From Chromatiales bacterium (GTDB lineage: Bacteria > Pseudomonadota > Gammaproteobacteria > Chromatiales > Chromatiaceae): 64,000 nt of DNA. The stretch is from the NCBI GenBank assembly GCA_028280505.1, contig JANQLO010000085.1, forward strand, positions 1 to 64,000, written 5' to 3'. The stretch's first letter is position 1. Each line of letters starts with the position of its first letter. This document shows positions 27,049 through 35,430 of the stretch, piece by piece. A program made the translations under genes and the position numbers. The notes under the pieces were generated by a model. That model did no database searches, was not told the DNA's origin, and saw nothing but the letters and a program-made list of their open reading frames with translations.

Positions 27049-27085
27049 TGCGATTGCAGCACTTAAGCGCTGTGTGCAATACCGG

Positions 27086-27811
27086 CTATCGCTCGTAACG
27101 GTGCAAGATCGCCTGGCCCGCCGCTTCGTACGCCGCCAGTTTCAGGCGGGCAACCTGCCCCTGGTCCGAACTCACGCGATTGATACCGGCACTCAAGGCA
27201 CCATCGTCTGATACGCTTGGTATGAAAAAGTCCCACACGCCCGACCGTACATCAATAACCCCGATCTTCAATCTGATCCGCATTGATTGCGTTTCGTCGG
27301 GAATCACCCCACCGATGATCAGCACCCAGGATACGATTTTGGTGCCGAGCCGGTTAACCTCCGACTCGAGCATGCCCCGGTAAACGATGATCTTATCGAT
27401 ACCGGCCGATGCCGCGGCAAATCTCAGGGCATCGGAATAGCTTGCACTGCTATTCGCACCTTGTTCAGGAACCCCCGTGAATGGCACGACCCGGAAGTAG
27501 TTCCGAAGCGTGTCGGACATGCCTTCATCAGGAACCATGGCGCCCGACTGTATCAATAGAATGGCGTCGCCTTTTCCTAGCGCCAACCCGCGCGACGCCG
27601 ACTCATAGGCCCGATTGATCTCTTCCGCCGTGTATTGCGTGCCGGTACCAATACCCAGTACGGCAAATGCACTGAGTTCACCTTTGTACAGGGGATGGGC
27701 ATCTCCCGGAAAACACGAGCGATCCGGGTAACCGGAGTTGGATATCGATCTCGTGGTGCAAGCCGTAAGCGCTATGAGAACAGCCAATAAGAAAACGGCG
27801 TATCTACCCAC
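27086..27811 (-). CDS. Predicted lipoprotein, unknown function
   Basis: A 241-residue protein from GTG 27811: signal peptide with lipobox LTAC (Cys18), preceded by GGGAGA about nine bases upstream. The mature part contains FAVLGIGTGTQYTAEEINRA, AILLIQSGAMVPDEGMSDTL and IDKIIVYRGMLESE, with a late hydrophobic strand ending VLIIGGVIPDET. It looks like a soluble alpha/beta domain held on a membrane. No family was recognised. It is convergent with the response regulator gene 37 bases away and starts a run of orphan genes. Confidence 0.7.
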   Translation of the reverse strand: MGRYAVFLLAVLIALTACTTRSISNSGYPDRSCFPGDAHPLYKGELSAFAVLGIGTGTQYTAEEINRAYESASRGLALGKGDAILLIQSGAMVPDEGMSDTLRNYFRVVPFTGVPEQGANSSASYSDALRFAAASAGIDKIIVYRGMLESEVNRLGTKIVSWVLIIGGVIPDETQSMRIRLKIGVIDVRSGVWDFFIPSVSDDGALSAGINRVSSDQGQVARLKLAAYEAAGQAILHRYER

Positions 27812-27896
27812 TCGTTGAATCTCCCGTCTATGGGCCTTGTCTTGTTGCCGGGGTTTCACCGTTAATGCATGCGTCGATACGACGCAGCGCATCGGA

Positions 27897-28400
27897 TCAG
27901 ACAATCGCCCGTTGCCTTCGCCAACACCAGAGCGCCCAGGCCGAAAGGAGAATCTCCAGGCCGAAGGACCAATGCAAAACGAAATTGAACCACCAGGGCT
28001 GATGGAGCGCGGGCACGGAGAACATCGCATAAGTCCGATCGACGAAAGGCGCGAACCAGCGAACATCGCCGACGATGCTATCCAACACCAAGTGCAATAT
28101 CGCTGCAGAGGTGAAAATCATTGCCAATACAGCCTCTCGACGTCGCCGTGAACAAAGACGAAACACAATGAAGGCCGCAAACAAAAACGCCAGCCAAACG
28201 ATCGGATAGTGAGTCCAATAGGTATGATGATGATGCTGTCGTTCGTCAACCAACAGAAAGTAAAGCATGTCGATGTCCGGAAACACCGAACCCACCAGCG
28301 CTGCAATCAAGACTTGTCGAGGATCGGCTCGGGTACCGGCCAGTTTCGCGGAAACAAACCTTCCGTACAGATAACCCGCCGGCAAATGCCCCACAATCAT
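27897..28400 (-). CDS. YdjM/DUF457-like membrane metal-dependent hydrolase
   Basis: A 167-residue membrane protein with four or five helices. The putative metal site is conserved in pattern: PDIDMLYFLL and a His cluster HHHHTYWTHYP, with later HLVLDSI. These match inner-membrane LexA-regulated YdjM-type proteins (DUF457), called metal-dependent hydrolases though activity is rarely shown. GGAGGTGG seven bases before ATG 28400 fixes the start. It lies 85 bases upstream of the lipoprotein gene on the same strand. Confidence 0.78.
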   Translation of the reverse strand: MIVGHLPAGYLYGRFVSAKLAGTRADPRQVLIAALVGSVFPDIDMLYFLLVDERQHHHHTYWTHYPIVWLAFLFAAFIVFRLCSRRRREAVLAMIFTSAAILHLVLDSIVGDVRWFAPFVDRTYAMFSVPALHQPWWFNFVLHWSFGLEILLSAWALWCWRRQRAIV

Positions 28401-28580
28401 GCGCCACCTCCATCGTTCAACGGACAATGGCAAACAAAAATGGCGCAACGAAGACAAAACATGCCCGGAAAAGGCATACAAAAGGATCAAAAATATCGAG
28501 ATCCCAAAGCAGACCGAATGATCGAAATCAAACCCTACCCGGCGAGCAAAGACATCGACATGCCGAAACCGCTTGGAAGC

Positions 28581-28937
28581 TCAAGCACCGAATACGTCGT
28601 CCATCACCGCGAGCGCAAACCGGGCCGATACGGTGGCCGGACCACCCCCCATCTCGATACCTATTTCGACCGCTTCCAGCACCTCGCCGTAGGTTGCTCC
28701 CGCGCGTGCGGCTTGTTCGATATGCCACTGCATGCAGGATTCGCAGTCGATACGAACCGATATGCCGATAGCGATCAGCTCTTTTTCTTTTTTCTTTAGC
28801 ACACCGTCGGCAAACGCAGCCTGCTCCATATCGATGAAAGCCCGGTAGACTTTCGAGCCCGAGTCGAGCAGTTTCCGATGCGCCTTTTTACGGCTCCGTG
28901 TCAGTTCGATGAGTTTCTCGTTCACCATTTCAGTCAT
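28581..28937 (-). CDS. AhpD-like carboxymuconolactone decarboxylase-family protein
   Basis: A 118-residue all-helical protein of the CMD/AhpD family. The redox motif CESCMQWHIEQA (CxxC then His) is intact, so a peroxidase or disulfide-reductase activity is more likely than decarboxylation. It ends GGGPATVSARFALAVMDDVFGA, as is usual for the family. GAGGAG overlaps the region of ATG 28937, and ATG 28928 is an equally good start. It stands alone, with a palindrome-rich upstream region. Confidence 0.85.
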   Translation of the reverse strand: MTEMVNEKLIELTRSRKKAHRKLLDSGSKVYRAFIDMEQAAFADGVLKKKEKELIAIGISVRIDCESCMQWHIEQAARAGATYGEVLEAVEIGIEMGGGPATVSARFALAVMDDVFGA

Positions 28938-29031
28938 TACTCCTCGATCCATGTGACGCGATAATCAGGGCAGTATCGCCTCACATCGGAACCGGATAAG
29001 CAACGGATTCGGGATACGCCTGTGATGCGTT

Positions 29032-29070
29032 AATCCCATTGGGATTGAACAATCCTTTGGCCAAACGGCC
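29032..29070. promoter_or_regulatory. Two adjacent palindromes upstream of the AhpD-like gene
   Basis: AATCCCATTGGGATT (29032-29046, seven-base arms) and TGGCCAAACGGCCA (near 29057-29070, five-base arms). They lie between the end of the 148-residue orphan gene and the start of the AhpD-like gene. They may be an operator and a terminator stem; there is no T-run. Confidence 0.3.
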
Positions 29071-29105
29071 ACGAAACGTGATTGCCCTGATAGTTCACTC
29101 AACAT

Positions 29106-29552
29106 TCATCCATCGGTTGTCGGCGTACCGCTTTGGGCACCGAAAGAGAGTAAAGCATCGCGAAATCGTGGTGCCTTGCCGGTGTTGAACCGAAACGCCA
29201 TCACGCCTTCCCAGTCACGCCGAAAAAAAGAAGACTCAAAGGCAAGGGTCAACCCGGTTTCATGGGGCGTATCAACGTAAAGCCCGGATGTGTTCGGACC
29301 GTCGACCGAGATATTGATCTGGCGTTTCCGAAACGAGAAGCACGCAATCCTTTTCCGGGTAACGACCAGACAGCCCAAAAAGCCCTCCGAGCGATTCAAG
29401 TATCGTTTGCCCGGGCCTTTGACATCTCGTGTTATCAGTCGACCCGACATACCTTCATCGCATACGACAATGCCCTCCGCCTCAAGAACCGCTCGCACGT
29501 TTTTCGGTATGGCCCCTACGCCAAATAGCCGGTACAGAATACTCTTCTTCAT
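29106..29552 (-). CDS. Conserved-looking hypothetical protein
   Basis: A 148-residue soluble protein starting MKKSILYRLFGVG. GGAGGCC nine bases before ATG 29552 sets the start and rejects an upstream extension of 51 residues with poor composition. It is beta-rich, with segments VLEAEGIVVCDEGMSGRLIT, GFLGCLVVTRKRIACFSFRK and FESSFFRRDWEGVMAFRFNT, a layout reminiscent of PH-like folds. No signal peptide or membrane helix is seen. The function is not known; it sits among orphan genes beside an 824-base gap. Confidence 0.6.
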   Translation of the reverse strand: MKKSILYRLFGVGAIPKNVRAVLEAEGIVVCDEGMSGRLITRDVKGPGKRYLNRSEGFLGCLVVTRKRIACFSFRKRQINISVDGPNTSGLYVDTPHETGLTLAFESSFFRRDWEGVMAFRFNTGKAPRFRDALLSFGAQSGTPTTDG

Positions 29553-30376
29553 TGACCCGGCCTCCGGGTTGATTGTCGCTTGATTCGGTATATCGGCTGC
29601 CGGCCATACGCCTTCTGTTGCCGACCTTGTCCGACAACCCAGATTACGCCACGACGACTGCATTGGATAGAAACGCCTAAGCACAGAAACGCATCGATCC
29701 TCCAAGCAACGCTACGTGCATGCACTGTTTCCATGCCGCGCTCGAGATCGGTCCGGCGCCTCGCTTTCTTCCGGCACTTTCAGAACGACCAACGACCCGG
29801 ACGACAAAGCATGAAGGTTCGATAGCGTTTGCTCGCGAAGAGCGCCACAAAGATTTTGTCGACGAGGACGCCTGCTGCATCGGTCGGCGGCACTCGGCGA
29901 GACGACAACGCCATCGCAGATGCCCCGCTGACCCATCCGGCATTCGGACGGTCCGATGACCGGTGTCGCGCCCGGGCCCGAACCCAAGACACCGTACAGG
30001 TGACGCAAGCCGTGATCGGGCGATTCATCGTGCCTCCCGAACAATTTCATTTCGTTTACTCGCGGAAACACCAGCGTTACGAATGGTAACAACGCGAGGT
30101 TGATTGCGTTACCGATCGACCCAAATCCTCACTTGTGCGATGCACCATTCACCCTTTTAAGCTTTTGATTTGCTTTGACAATCGCCAAGCACATCCCGAC
30201 AATCGCGGCGTCTGGCAACCTGCGTTAAGAACAGGTAACAACCCGGGCCGCATCCTGACCAATTAAGGGAAGGAATCTCGAACAAGGCGCGAAAGCCAGC
30301 GGGATGCGACAACGCCAGCACCGGGAAATCACAAACACACAAAAGTTCACTATCACAACCGCGGAGTGATCGAGCT
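29553..30376. other. 824-base stretch without a supported gene
   Basis: Frames of 60-126 codons occur on the minus strand near 29.7-30.1 kb, but they shift between frames, are Arg/Ser/Cys-rich and lack ribosome sites. This may be decayed coding sequence. The last 60 bases hold the leader of the DUF4212 gene, including GGAG ten bases before its ATG. No convincing terminator, repeat or RNA gene was seen. Confidence 0.6.
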
Positions 30377-30631
30377 ATGGATACAAAAGCTGCGCAGTAC
30401 TGGAAGGCGAACATTCGCCTTGTCGTGAGTCTGCTCGTGGTCTGGTTTGTCGTCTCGTACGGCTTCGGGATCATCCTCGCCGACCCCCTCAACGCCATTC
30501 GTATCGGCGGCGTGGGTCTCGGCTTCTGGTTCGCCCAACAAGGGTCGATTTACGTCTTTATCGCCCTGATCTTTTTTTACGCTGCCCGCATGAACGCGCT
30601 TGATCGCGAGTTCGACGTGCACGAAGACTAA
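30377..30631 (+). CDS. DUF4212 symporter small subunit
   Basis: An 84-residue protein with two membrane helices (LVVSLLVVWFVVSYGFGIIL and a second ending FIALIFFYAARMNALDREF). It fits the DUF4212 family (sodium/substrate symporter small subunit), which always precedes a large symporter subunit, as here with a 14-base gap. The small subunit probably helps assembly or transport. The substrate is likely a short carboxylate such as acetate or lactate, judged from family context only. Confidence 0.9.
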   Translation: MDTKAAQYWKANIRLVVSLLVVWFVVSYGFGIILADPLNAIRIGGVGLGFWFAQQGSIYVFIALIFFYAARMNALDREFDVHED

Positions 30632-30645
30632 GAGGTAGCGTTTTT

Positions 30646-32430
30646 ATGGATCTCTCTACACTGACTTATCTCGTCGTCGGCGCGACCTTTGCGCTGTACA
30701 TCGGTATCGCCATCTGGGCCCGCGCGGGTTCGACCGGCGAATTCTACGTTGCCGGCAAGGGTATCCACCCGGTCGCCAACGGTATGGCAACCGCGGCCGA
30801 CTGGATGTCGGCGGCCTCCTTCATCTCGATGGCCGGCCTGATCGCCTTCAACGGCTACGGCGCCTCGGTCTTCCTGATGGGCTGGACCGGTGGCTACGTG
30901 CTGCTGGCACTGCTGCTCGCCCCTTACCTGCGTAAGTTCGGCAAGTTCACGGTGCCTGAGTTCATCGGTGAGCGTTTCTATTCGCAAACCGCACGTCTGG
31001 TTGCCGTTATCTGCCTGATCCTGGCCTCGGTAACCTACGTTATCGGTCAGATGAAAGGTATCGGCGTGGCTTTCTCCCGCTTCCTCGAGACCAGCTATGA
31101 AACCGGCCTGATCGCGGGCATGGGTATCGTATTCATCTACGCGGTACTCGGCGGCATGAAGGGCATCACCTACACCCAGATCGCGCAATACGTCGTACTG
31201 ATCTTCGCCTACACCATCCCGGCCGTGTTCATCTCGCTGAACATCACCGGCAACCCGCTGCCGCAGCTCGGCCTGATCGGTTCGATGGCGGACGGTTCCG
31301 GCCTGACCATGATGGAGAAGCTGGACCAGGTGGTGACCGATCTCGGGTTCTCGCAGTATTCCGAACAGGTGATGGGCTCGAAGCTCAACATGTTCGTGTA
31401 CACCTTGTCGTTGATGATCGGTACTGCGGGCCTCCCGCACGTCATCATCCGCTTCTTCACGGTACCCAAGGTGAAGGACGCGCGTAGCTCGGCAGGTTGG
31501 GCACTGGTCTTCATCGCCATCCTGTACACCACCGCTCCGGCTGTCGGTTCGATGGCTCGCCTGAACCTGATGAACACCATCCAGACCGGCCCGGTCGGCG
31601 AAGTCACCGCCAACATCGAGTACGCCAATGCCCCGCAGTGGTTCAAGAACTGGGAGAAGACCGGCCTGCTGCAGTTCGAAGACAAGAACGGCGACGGTCG
31701 TATCCAGTATTACAACGACAAGAACCCCGAGATGGCCGCCAAGGCCGAAGGCTGGGGTTGGAAAGGCAACGAGATGACCAAGGTCGACCGCGACATCATG
31801 GTTCTGGCCAATCCGGAGATCGCCGGACTGCCGAACTGGGTCATCGCGATCGTCGTGGCCGGTGGTCTCGCCGCCGCATTGTCGACCGCTGCCGGCCTGC
31901 TGCTGGCTATCGCCTCGGCGGTATCGCATGACATTGTGAAAGGCATGATCAATCCGAACATCTCGGAGAAAAACGAGCTGCTCGCCAGCCGTCTCTCGAT
32001 GGTCGGTGCGATCGCCCTGGCCGGCTATCTCGGCTTCAACCCGCCGGGCTTCGCGGCGGGGACGGTGGCGATAGCGTTCGGTCTGGCCGCGTCGTCGATC
32101 TTCCCCGCACTGATGATGGGCATCTTCAACAAGAAGGTGAACCGTACCGGCGCTATCTGGGGCATGATCACCGGTATCGGCATCACCTTGCTGTACGTGT
32201 TCCAGCACAAGGGCATTTTCTTCATCCCGGGCACGTCGTTCCTGGGTGATATGGGTCCGAGCTGGTTCCTCGGCATCTCGCCGAACGCCTTCGGTGCCGT
32301 CGGTGCCGTGGTGAACTTCGCCGTGGCCATCACCGTGTCGAAGATGACCCACGAGCCGCCGGAGCATATCCAGCATCTGGTCGAAGACATTCGCGTACCG
32401 AAAGGTGCCGGCGGTGCCGTAGACCACTAA
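30646..32430 (+). CDS. Sodium/solute symporter, large subunit (ActP-like)
   Basis: A 594-residue SSS-family transporter of the VC_2705 type that pairs with DUF4212. About 13 membrane helices; family segments include ATAADWMSAASFISMAGLIA, FTVPEFIGERFYSQ and MIGTAGLPHVIIRFFTVPKV. A soluble loop around residues 330-385 has an EF-hand-like stretch at 346-357 (D-K-N-G-D-G-R-I-Q-Y-Y-N), with Asn at the last ligand position. Codon choice is more biased than in neighbours, which suggests strong expression. A Rho-independent terminator follows directly. Confidence 0.93.
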   Translation: MDLSTLTYLVVGATFALYIGIAIWARAGSTGEFYVAGKGIHPVANGMATAADWMSAASFISMAGLIAFNGYGASVFLMGWTGGYVLLALLLAPYLRKFGKFTVPEFIGERFYSQTARLVAVICLILASVTYVIGQMKGIGVAFSRFLETSYETGLIAGMGIVFIYAVLGGMKGITYTQIAQYVVLIFAYTIPAVFISLNITGNPLPQLGLIGSMADGSGLTMMEKLDQVVTDLGFSQYSEQVMGSKLNMFVYTLSLMIGTAGLPHVIIRFFTVPKVKDARSSAGWALVFIAILYTTAPAVGSMARLNLMNTIQTGPVGEVTANIEYANAPQWFKNWEKTGLLQFEDKNGDGRIQYYNDKNPEMAAKAEGWGWKGNEMTKVDRDIMVLANPEIAGLPNWVIAIVVAGGLAAALSTAAGLLLAIASAVSHDIVKGMINPNISEKNELLASRLSMVGAIALAGYLGFNPPGFAAGTVAIAFGLAASSIFPALMMGIFNKKVNRTGAIWGMITGIGITLLYVFQHKGIFFIPGTSFLGDMGPSWFLGISPNAFGAVGAVVNFAVAITVSKMTHEPPEHIQHLVEDIRVPKGAGGAVDH

Positions 32431-32453
32431 GCGTTACTTGAATGTAAGCTTTC

Positions 32454-32485
32454 GCCCCGCCTCCGATGAGGCGGGGCTTTTTATT
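32454..32485 (+). terminator. Rho-independent terminator after the symporter gene
   Basis: GCCCCGCCTC, loop CGAT, GAGGCGGGGC, then TTTTTATT: ten perfect pairs and a T-run, 23 bases after the symporter stop. It separates the transporter transcript from the DUF294 gene. Confidence 0.95.
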
Positions 32486-32593
32486 GCCCGTTTTCCGCGC
32501 GGACGCTGCATAAGCGACCGCATCGGAGGTCATGCGGAAGCCGGCTTTTTGCTAAGCTGGCGGCATCCAGCGCACATTTACGGGATCCACACG

Positions 32594-34450
32594 ATGGAAG
32601 TTGAACTGATCGAGATCCGCCAGTTTCTCGAACAACGCAACCCTTTCAACTACCTCAGCCAGGAACTGCTCGACGAGTTGCCCAAGGATATCGAGATCCG
32701 TTATCTGCGGCGTGGCAGCACCTTCCCACCGAAGGAAGGCTATATGTACATCGTTCGCAGTGGCGCGGTCGAAGTCTATGACGGTGAAGGCGAGCTCTGT
32801 GAAAAAATCGGCGAAGGTGATGTCTACAGCGTGACCTGCCAGCTGGTGAACTTATCGCAATGCGAGCGCGGCGAGGCCGTCGAGGATTCACTGCTGTATC
32901 TGCTGAGCTGCGACCGCCTCAAAGCCCTGTGCCGAAACTCCCAGGCGTTTAACGAGCATTTCTCCTCGAGCGTGAAGGAACGTCTGAAGTCTGCGGTAAC
33001 CACGATTCAGGAGTCGGACGATCCCACCGTCGCGGCAATGATGGTCGAGGTCGGCAGCCTGATCCGGAAGACCCCCATCACGGTCGAATCCGGGATGACC
33101 ATCCGCGAAACCGCGGCGCTGATGAGCAACAAGGACGTCTCGTCCGTGATGGTCATGAAGGACGAACGCCTGGTCGGTTTGGTCACCGACCGCGATCTGC
33201 GCAAACGCTGCGTGGCGATAGGCCTGACCGGTAACGAGCCCATCGACCAGATCATGACACCGGACCCCGAAACCATCGAGGCCAATACGCTTACCGCGCA
33301 GGCGCTGATGACCATGACCCGGATGCGCTTCCACCATCTCCCGGTGACCCGAGAAGGCAAACTCATCGGCATGATCACCGCGACCGACCTCGCTAACCAC
33401 CAGAGTGCCAACTCGGCCTACCTGGCAGCGGACGTACGCAAGGCGAAAACCGTTGCCGATCTGGTCGACGTCAGTGGTCGACTGCCGAATCTGCATCGGC
33501 GCCTGGCCAATGCGAGCGTTACCGCGCGCCACATCGGCGAGGCCGTCTCCTGTTTGACCGACGCCATCACCGGCCGCCTGCTGGAAATGGCCGAGGAAAC
33601 CTTCGGTCCACCACCTGTGCCCTACGTCTGGATGGCCGGCGGCTCACAGGCGCGCCATGAACAAAGTTCACACTCCGACCAGGACAACGCACTGCTGTTG
33701 TCGAACGATTTCCGCCCCGAGCACGACGGCTACTTTGCCGATATGGCGAAGTTCGTCAGCGACGGACTGCACCAATGCGGCTTCGTTTACTGTCCGGGCG
33801 ACGCCATGGCGACCAACCCGGAATGGCGCCAGCCGCTCAAGGTGTGGATGTCCTATTTCGACCGCTGGATCGAAAGCCCCGAACCGAAATCGGTCATGCT
33901 GTCGAACATTTTCTTCGACTTGCGCCCGGTGACGGGTACCTTCGAACTCTTCGCACCGCTGCAACAGAACATTCTAAAAAAATCGCAAGAGAATCGAATC
34001 TTCCTCGCCTACATGATGGCGAACGCGATGACCCACCGGCCGCCGCTCGGCTTCTTCCGCCAGTTCGTGCTGGAACGCGGCGGCGAGCACGACGATACCC
34101 TCGACCTCAAGCATCGCGGTATCGTGCCCATTACCGACATCGCCCGTATACTGACGCTATCGCTCGGCAAGGAACCGGTGAATACGGTCGATAGGCTGCG
34201 TGCCTGCGCCGGCACGGAAGCGCTCTCGCAAGATATGGCCGAAAACCTCGAAGACGCGTTGGAATTCATCGCCTCGCTGCGGATCCAACATCAGGCCGAC
34301 CAGATAAGACGCGGTCAAGAGCCGGACAACTATGTACCACCGGATAATCTCTCGGAACTCGAGCGTGAACACCTAAAACACGCCTTCAAAGTCATCCAGA
34401 CCATTCAGGAAACCATGGTCAAGCGCTTCGGCGCCGACAAACTCGGTTGA
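32594..34450 (+). CDS. cNMP-binding/CBS/DUF294 nucleotidyltransferase-like protein
   Basis: A 618-residue signalling protein with four parts: a cyclic-nucleotide-binding domain (about 15-125), two CBS domains (about 165-290, with VTDRDLRKRC and MITATDLANH), a DUF294 nucleotidyltransferase-like domain (about 340-480, AGGSQARHE then SDQDNALL, the GS-x-DxD core of GlnD-like enzymes), and a helical C-terminal domain. It always travels with the DUF4212-symporter pair and the exonuclease next door, and may modify or gate uptake in response to nucleotide levels. ATG 32594 is used; the upstream frame extension overlaps the terminator. Confidence 0.9.
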   Translation: MEVELIEIRQFLEQRNPFNYLSQELLDELPKDIEIRYLRRGSTFPPKEGYMYIVRSGAVEVYDGEGELCEKIGEGDVYSVTCQLVNLSQCERGEAVEDSLLYLLSCDRLKALCRNSQAFNEHFSSSVKERLKSAVTTIQESDDPTVAAMMVEVGSLIRKTPITVESGMTIRETAALMSNKDVSSVMVMKDERLVGLVTDRDLRKRCVAIGLTGNEPIDQIMTPDPETIEANTLTAQALMTMTRMRFHHLPVTREGKLIGMITATDLANHQSANSAYLAADVRKAKTVADLVDVSGRLPNLHRRLANASVTARHIGEAVSCLTDAITGRLLEMAEETFGPPPVPYVWMAGGSQARHEQSSHSDQDNALLLSNDFRPEHDGYFADMAKFVSDGLHQCGFVYCPGDAMATNPEWRQPLKVWMSYFDRWIESPEPKSVMLSNIFFDLRPVTGTFELFAPLQQNILKKSQENRIFLAYMMANAMTHRPPLGFFRQFVLERGGEHDDTLDLKHRGIVPITDIARILTLSLGKEPVNTVDRLRACAGTEALSQDMAENLEDALEFIASLRIQHQADQIRRGQEPDNYVPPDNLSELEREHLKHAFKVIQTIQETMVKRFGADKLG

Positions 34451-34454
34451 TACG

Positions 34455-34720
34455 GGGCCTGTTAATACAATCTGAAACATTGCTGCCGGCGGCCCTCTTT
34501 TCGGCTGACAAGGCAGAAGGAGAGACGTCGAGTGCCACTAAACGAACGACTGACAACGCCGTCAGGCGGAAAAAGGGCCCCGACCCTGCGGGGTGCATCT
34601 GAAAAAGCACCACTCGGCGTTGCTCGTTGCTCATTCGGGGTAACCAAACGTCGCACCTCGCGCCTTGATTGGCGCTTTTTCAGACACAACGGCAACACGT
34701 CAGATTGTATTAACAGGCCC
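34455..34720. mobile_element. MITE-like element with 21-bp perfect terminal inverted repeats
   Basis: The ends 34455-34475 and 34700-34720 are exact inverted copies, beginning GGGCCTGTTAATACAATC. Inside are further inverted pairs: CAACGCCG/CGGCGTTG (34554-34561 and 34615-34622) and TCTGAAAAAGC/GCTTTTTCAGA (34598-34608 and 34674-34684). It is 266 bases long with no credible gene, so it would depend on a transposase elsewhere. TA occurs at 34451-34452 and 34721-34722, but with two extra bases on the left, so a TA target duplication is not proven. It lies exactly between the DUF294 and exonuclease genes. Confidence 0.85.
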
Positions 34721-34723
34721 TAG

Positions 34724-35416
34724 ATGTTCACCCGTTTTCTCAGCAAGGAGCAACAACGCAAACGCGCGTTATCCAAGGTCGCACCCGGACCGCTTGCGGA
34801 GTATTTGGGTACGCCTTTTCCCAGCAAGAAGCTCAACTGCCGGGAAACCGAAATCATCGCCATCGACCTCGAAACCACGGGTCTCGATCCCGGCAAGGAC
34901 GACATTCTCAGTATAGGGATGGTCAGCATCGTCAATTGGAGCGTGCAACTGTCCACTTCGTGGCACCGTATCGTGCAAGTCGATAAGGCGATCCCGGGCG
35001 AATCGGCGGTTATCCATCAGATCACCGACGATCAGGCCGCCGCCGGCTCGCCGATCGAAGCGCTCATGCCCGAGGTACTCAAGCGCATGGCCGGCAAACC
35101 CATGCTGGTCCATTACTCGCCCATCGAGCAGAATTTCATGAGCACGGTCTGCCGCAAACTCTACGGCGCCCCCTTCGTCATCCCGATCATCGACACCCTC
35201 GAAGTTGCCCAACGTGTGTACGAACGCCGCAACCACCTGATACAGCCCGGCGATTTGCGACTCTTCAACCTCAGACCGCGTTACAACTTGCCACAGTACA
35301 AAGCACACAACGCATTGAGCGATGCCCTGGCAACCGCCGAACTCTTTCTCGCCATGGCCGACAACCTCTATGCCGAACAACCCTGCCCGCTGGGCGAGTT
35401 TCTCAGCAGACGCTAA
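34724..35416 (+). CDS. DEDDh 3'-5' exonuclease (DNA polymerase III epsilon-like)
   Basis: A 230-residue exonuclease. Exo I is AIDLETTGLDPG (the first acidic pair) and Exo III is HNALSDALATAEL (His and final Asp), with the middle acidic residue after LVHYSPIEQNF. Fused polymerase parts are absent. This epsilon-like protein is the usual partner of the DUF294 gene in symporter loci of gammaproteobacteria. The ATG lies three bases beyond the right end of the MITE-like element, and the only AGG upstream is within the element's terminal repeat, so the insertion supplies the leader. Confidence 0.9.
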   Translation: MFTRFLSKEQQRKRALSKVAPGPLAEYLGTPFPSKKLNCRETEIIAIDLETTGLDPGKDDILSIGMVSIVNWSVQLSTSWHRIVQVDKAIPGESAVIHQITDDQAAAGSPIEALMPEVLKRMAGKPMLVHYSPIEQNFMSTVCRKLYGAPFVIPIIDTLEVAQRVYERRNHLIQPGDLRLFNLRPRYNLPQYKAHNALSDALATAELFLAMADNLYAEQPCPLGEFLSRR

Positions 35417-35430
35417 ACCGACAAAACACC

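Noticed and set aside
29712-30092. 126-codon minus-strand frame
   Set aside because: Composition is Arg, Cys and Ser-rich, no ribosome site, and overlapping frames of similar quality exist; at most a remnant.
30157-30376. Sigma-54 promoter before the DUF4212 gene (TGGCAACCTGC)
   Set aside because: The distance between GG and GC is too short for a -24/-12 element.
30628-32427. 599-codon open frame antisense to the symporter gene
   Set aside because: It is the mirror of a GC-rich, strongly biased gene; the protein is His/Arg/Asp-rich without domains, while the sense strand is a clear transporter.
34532-34723. 63-codon frame inside the MITE-like element
   Set aside because: It runs from internal to terminal repeats and ends in the terminal repeat itself; no ribosome site or domain.
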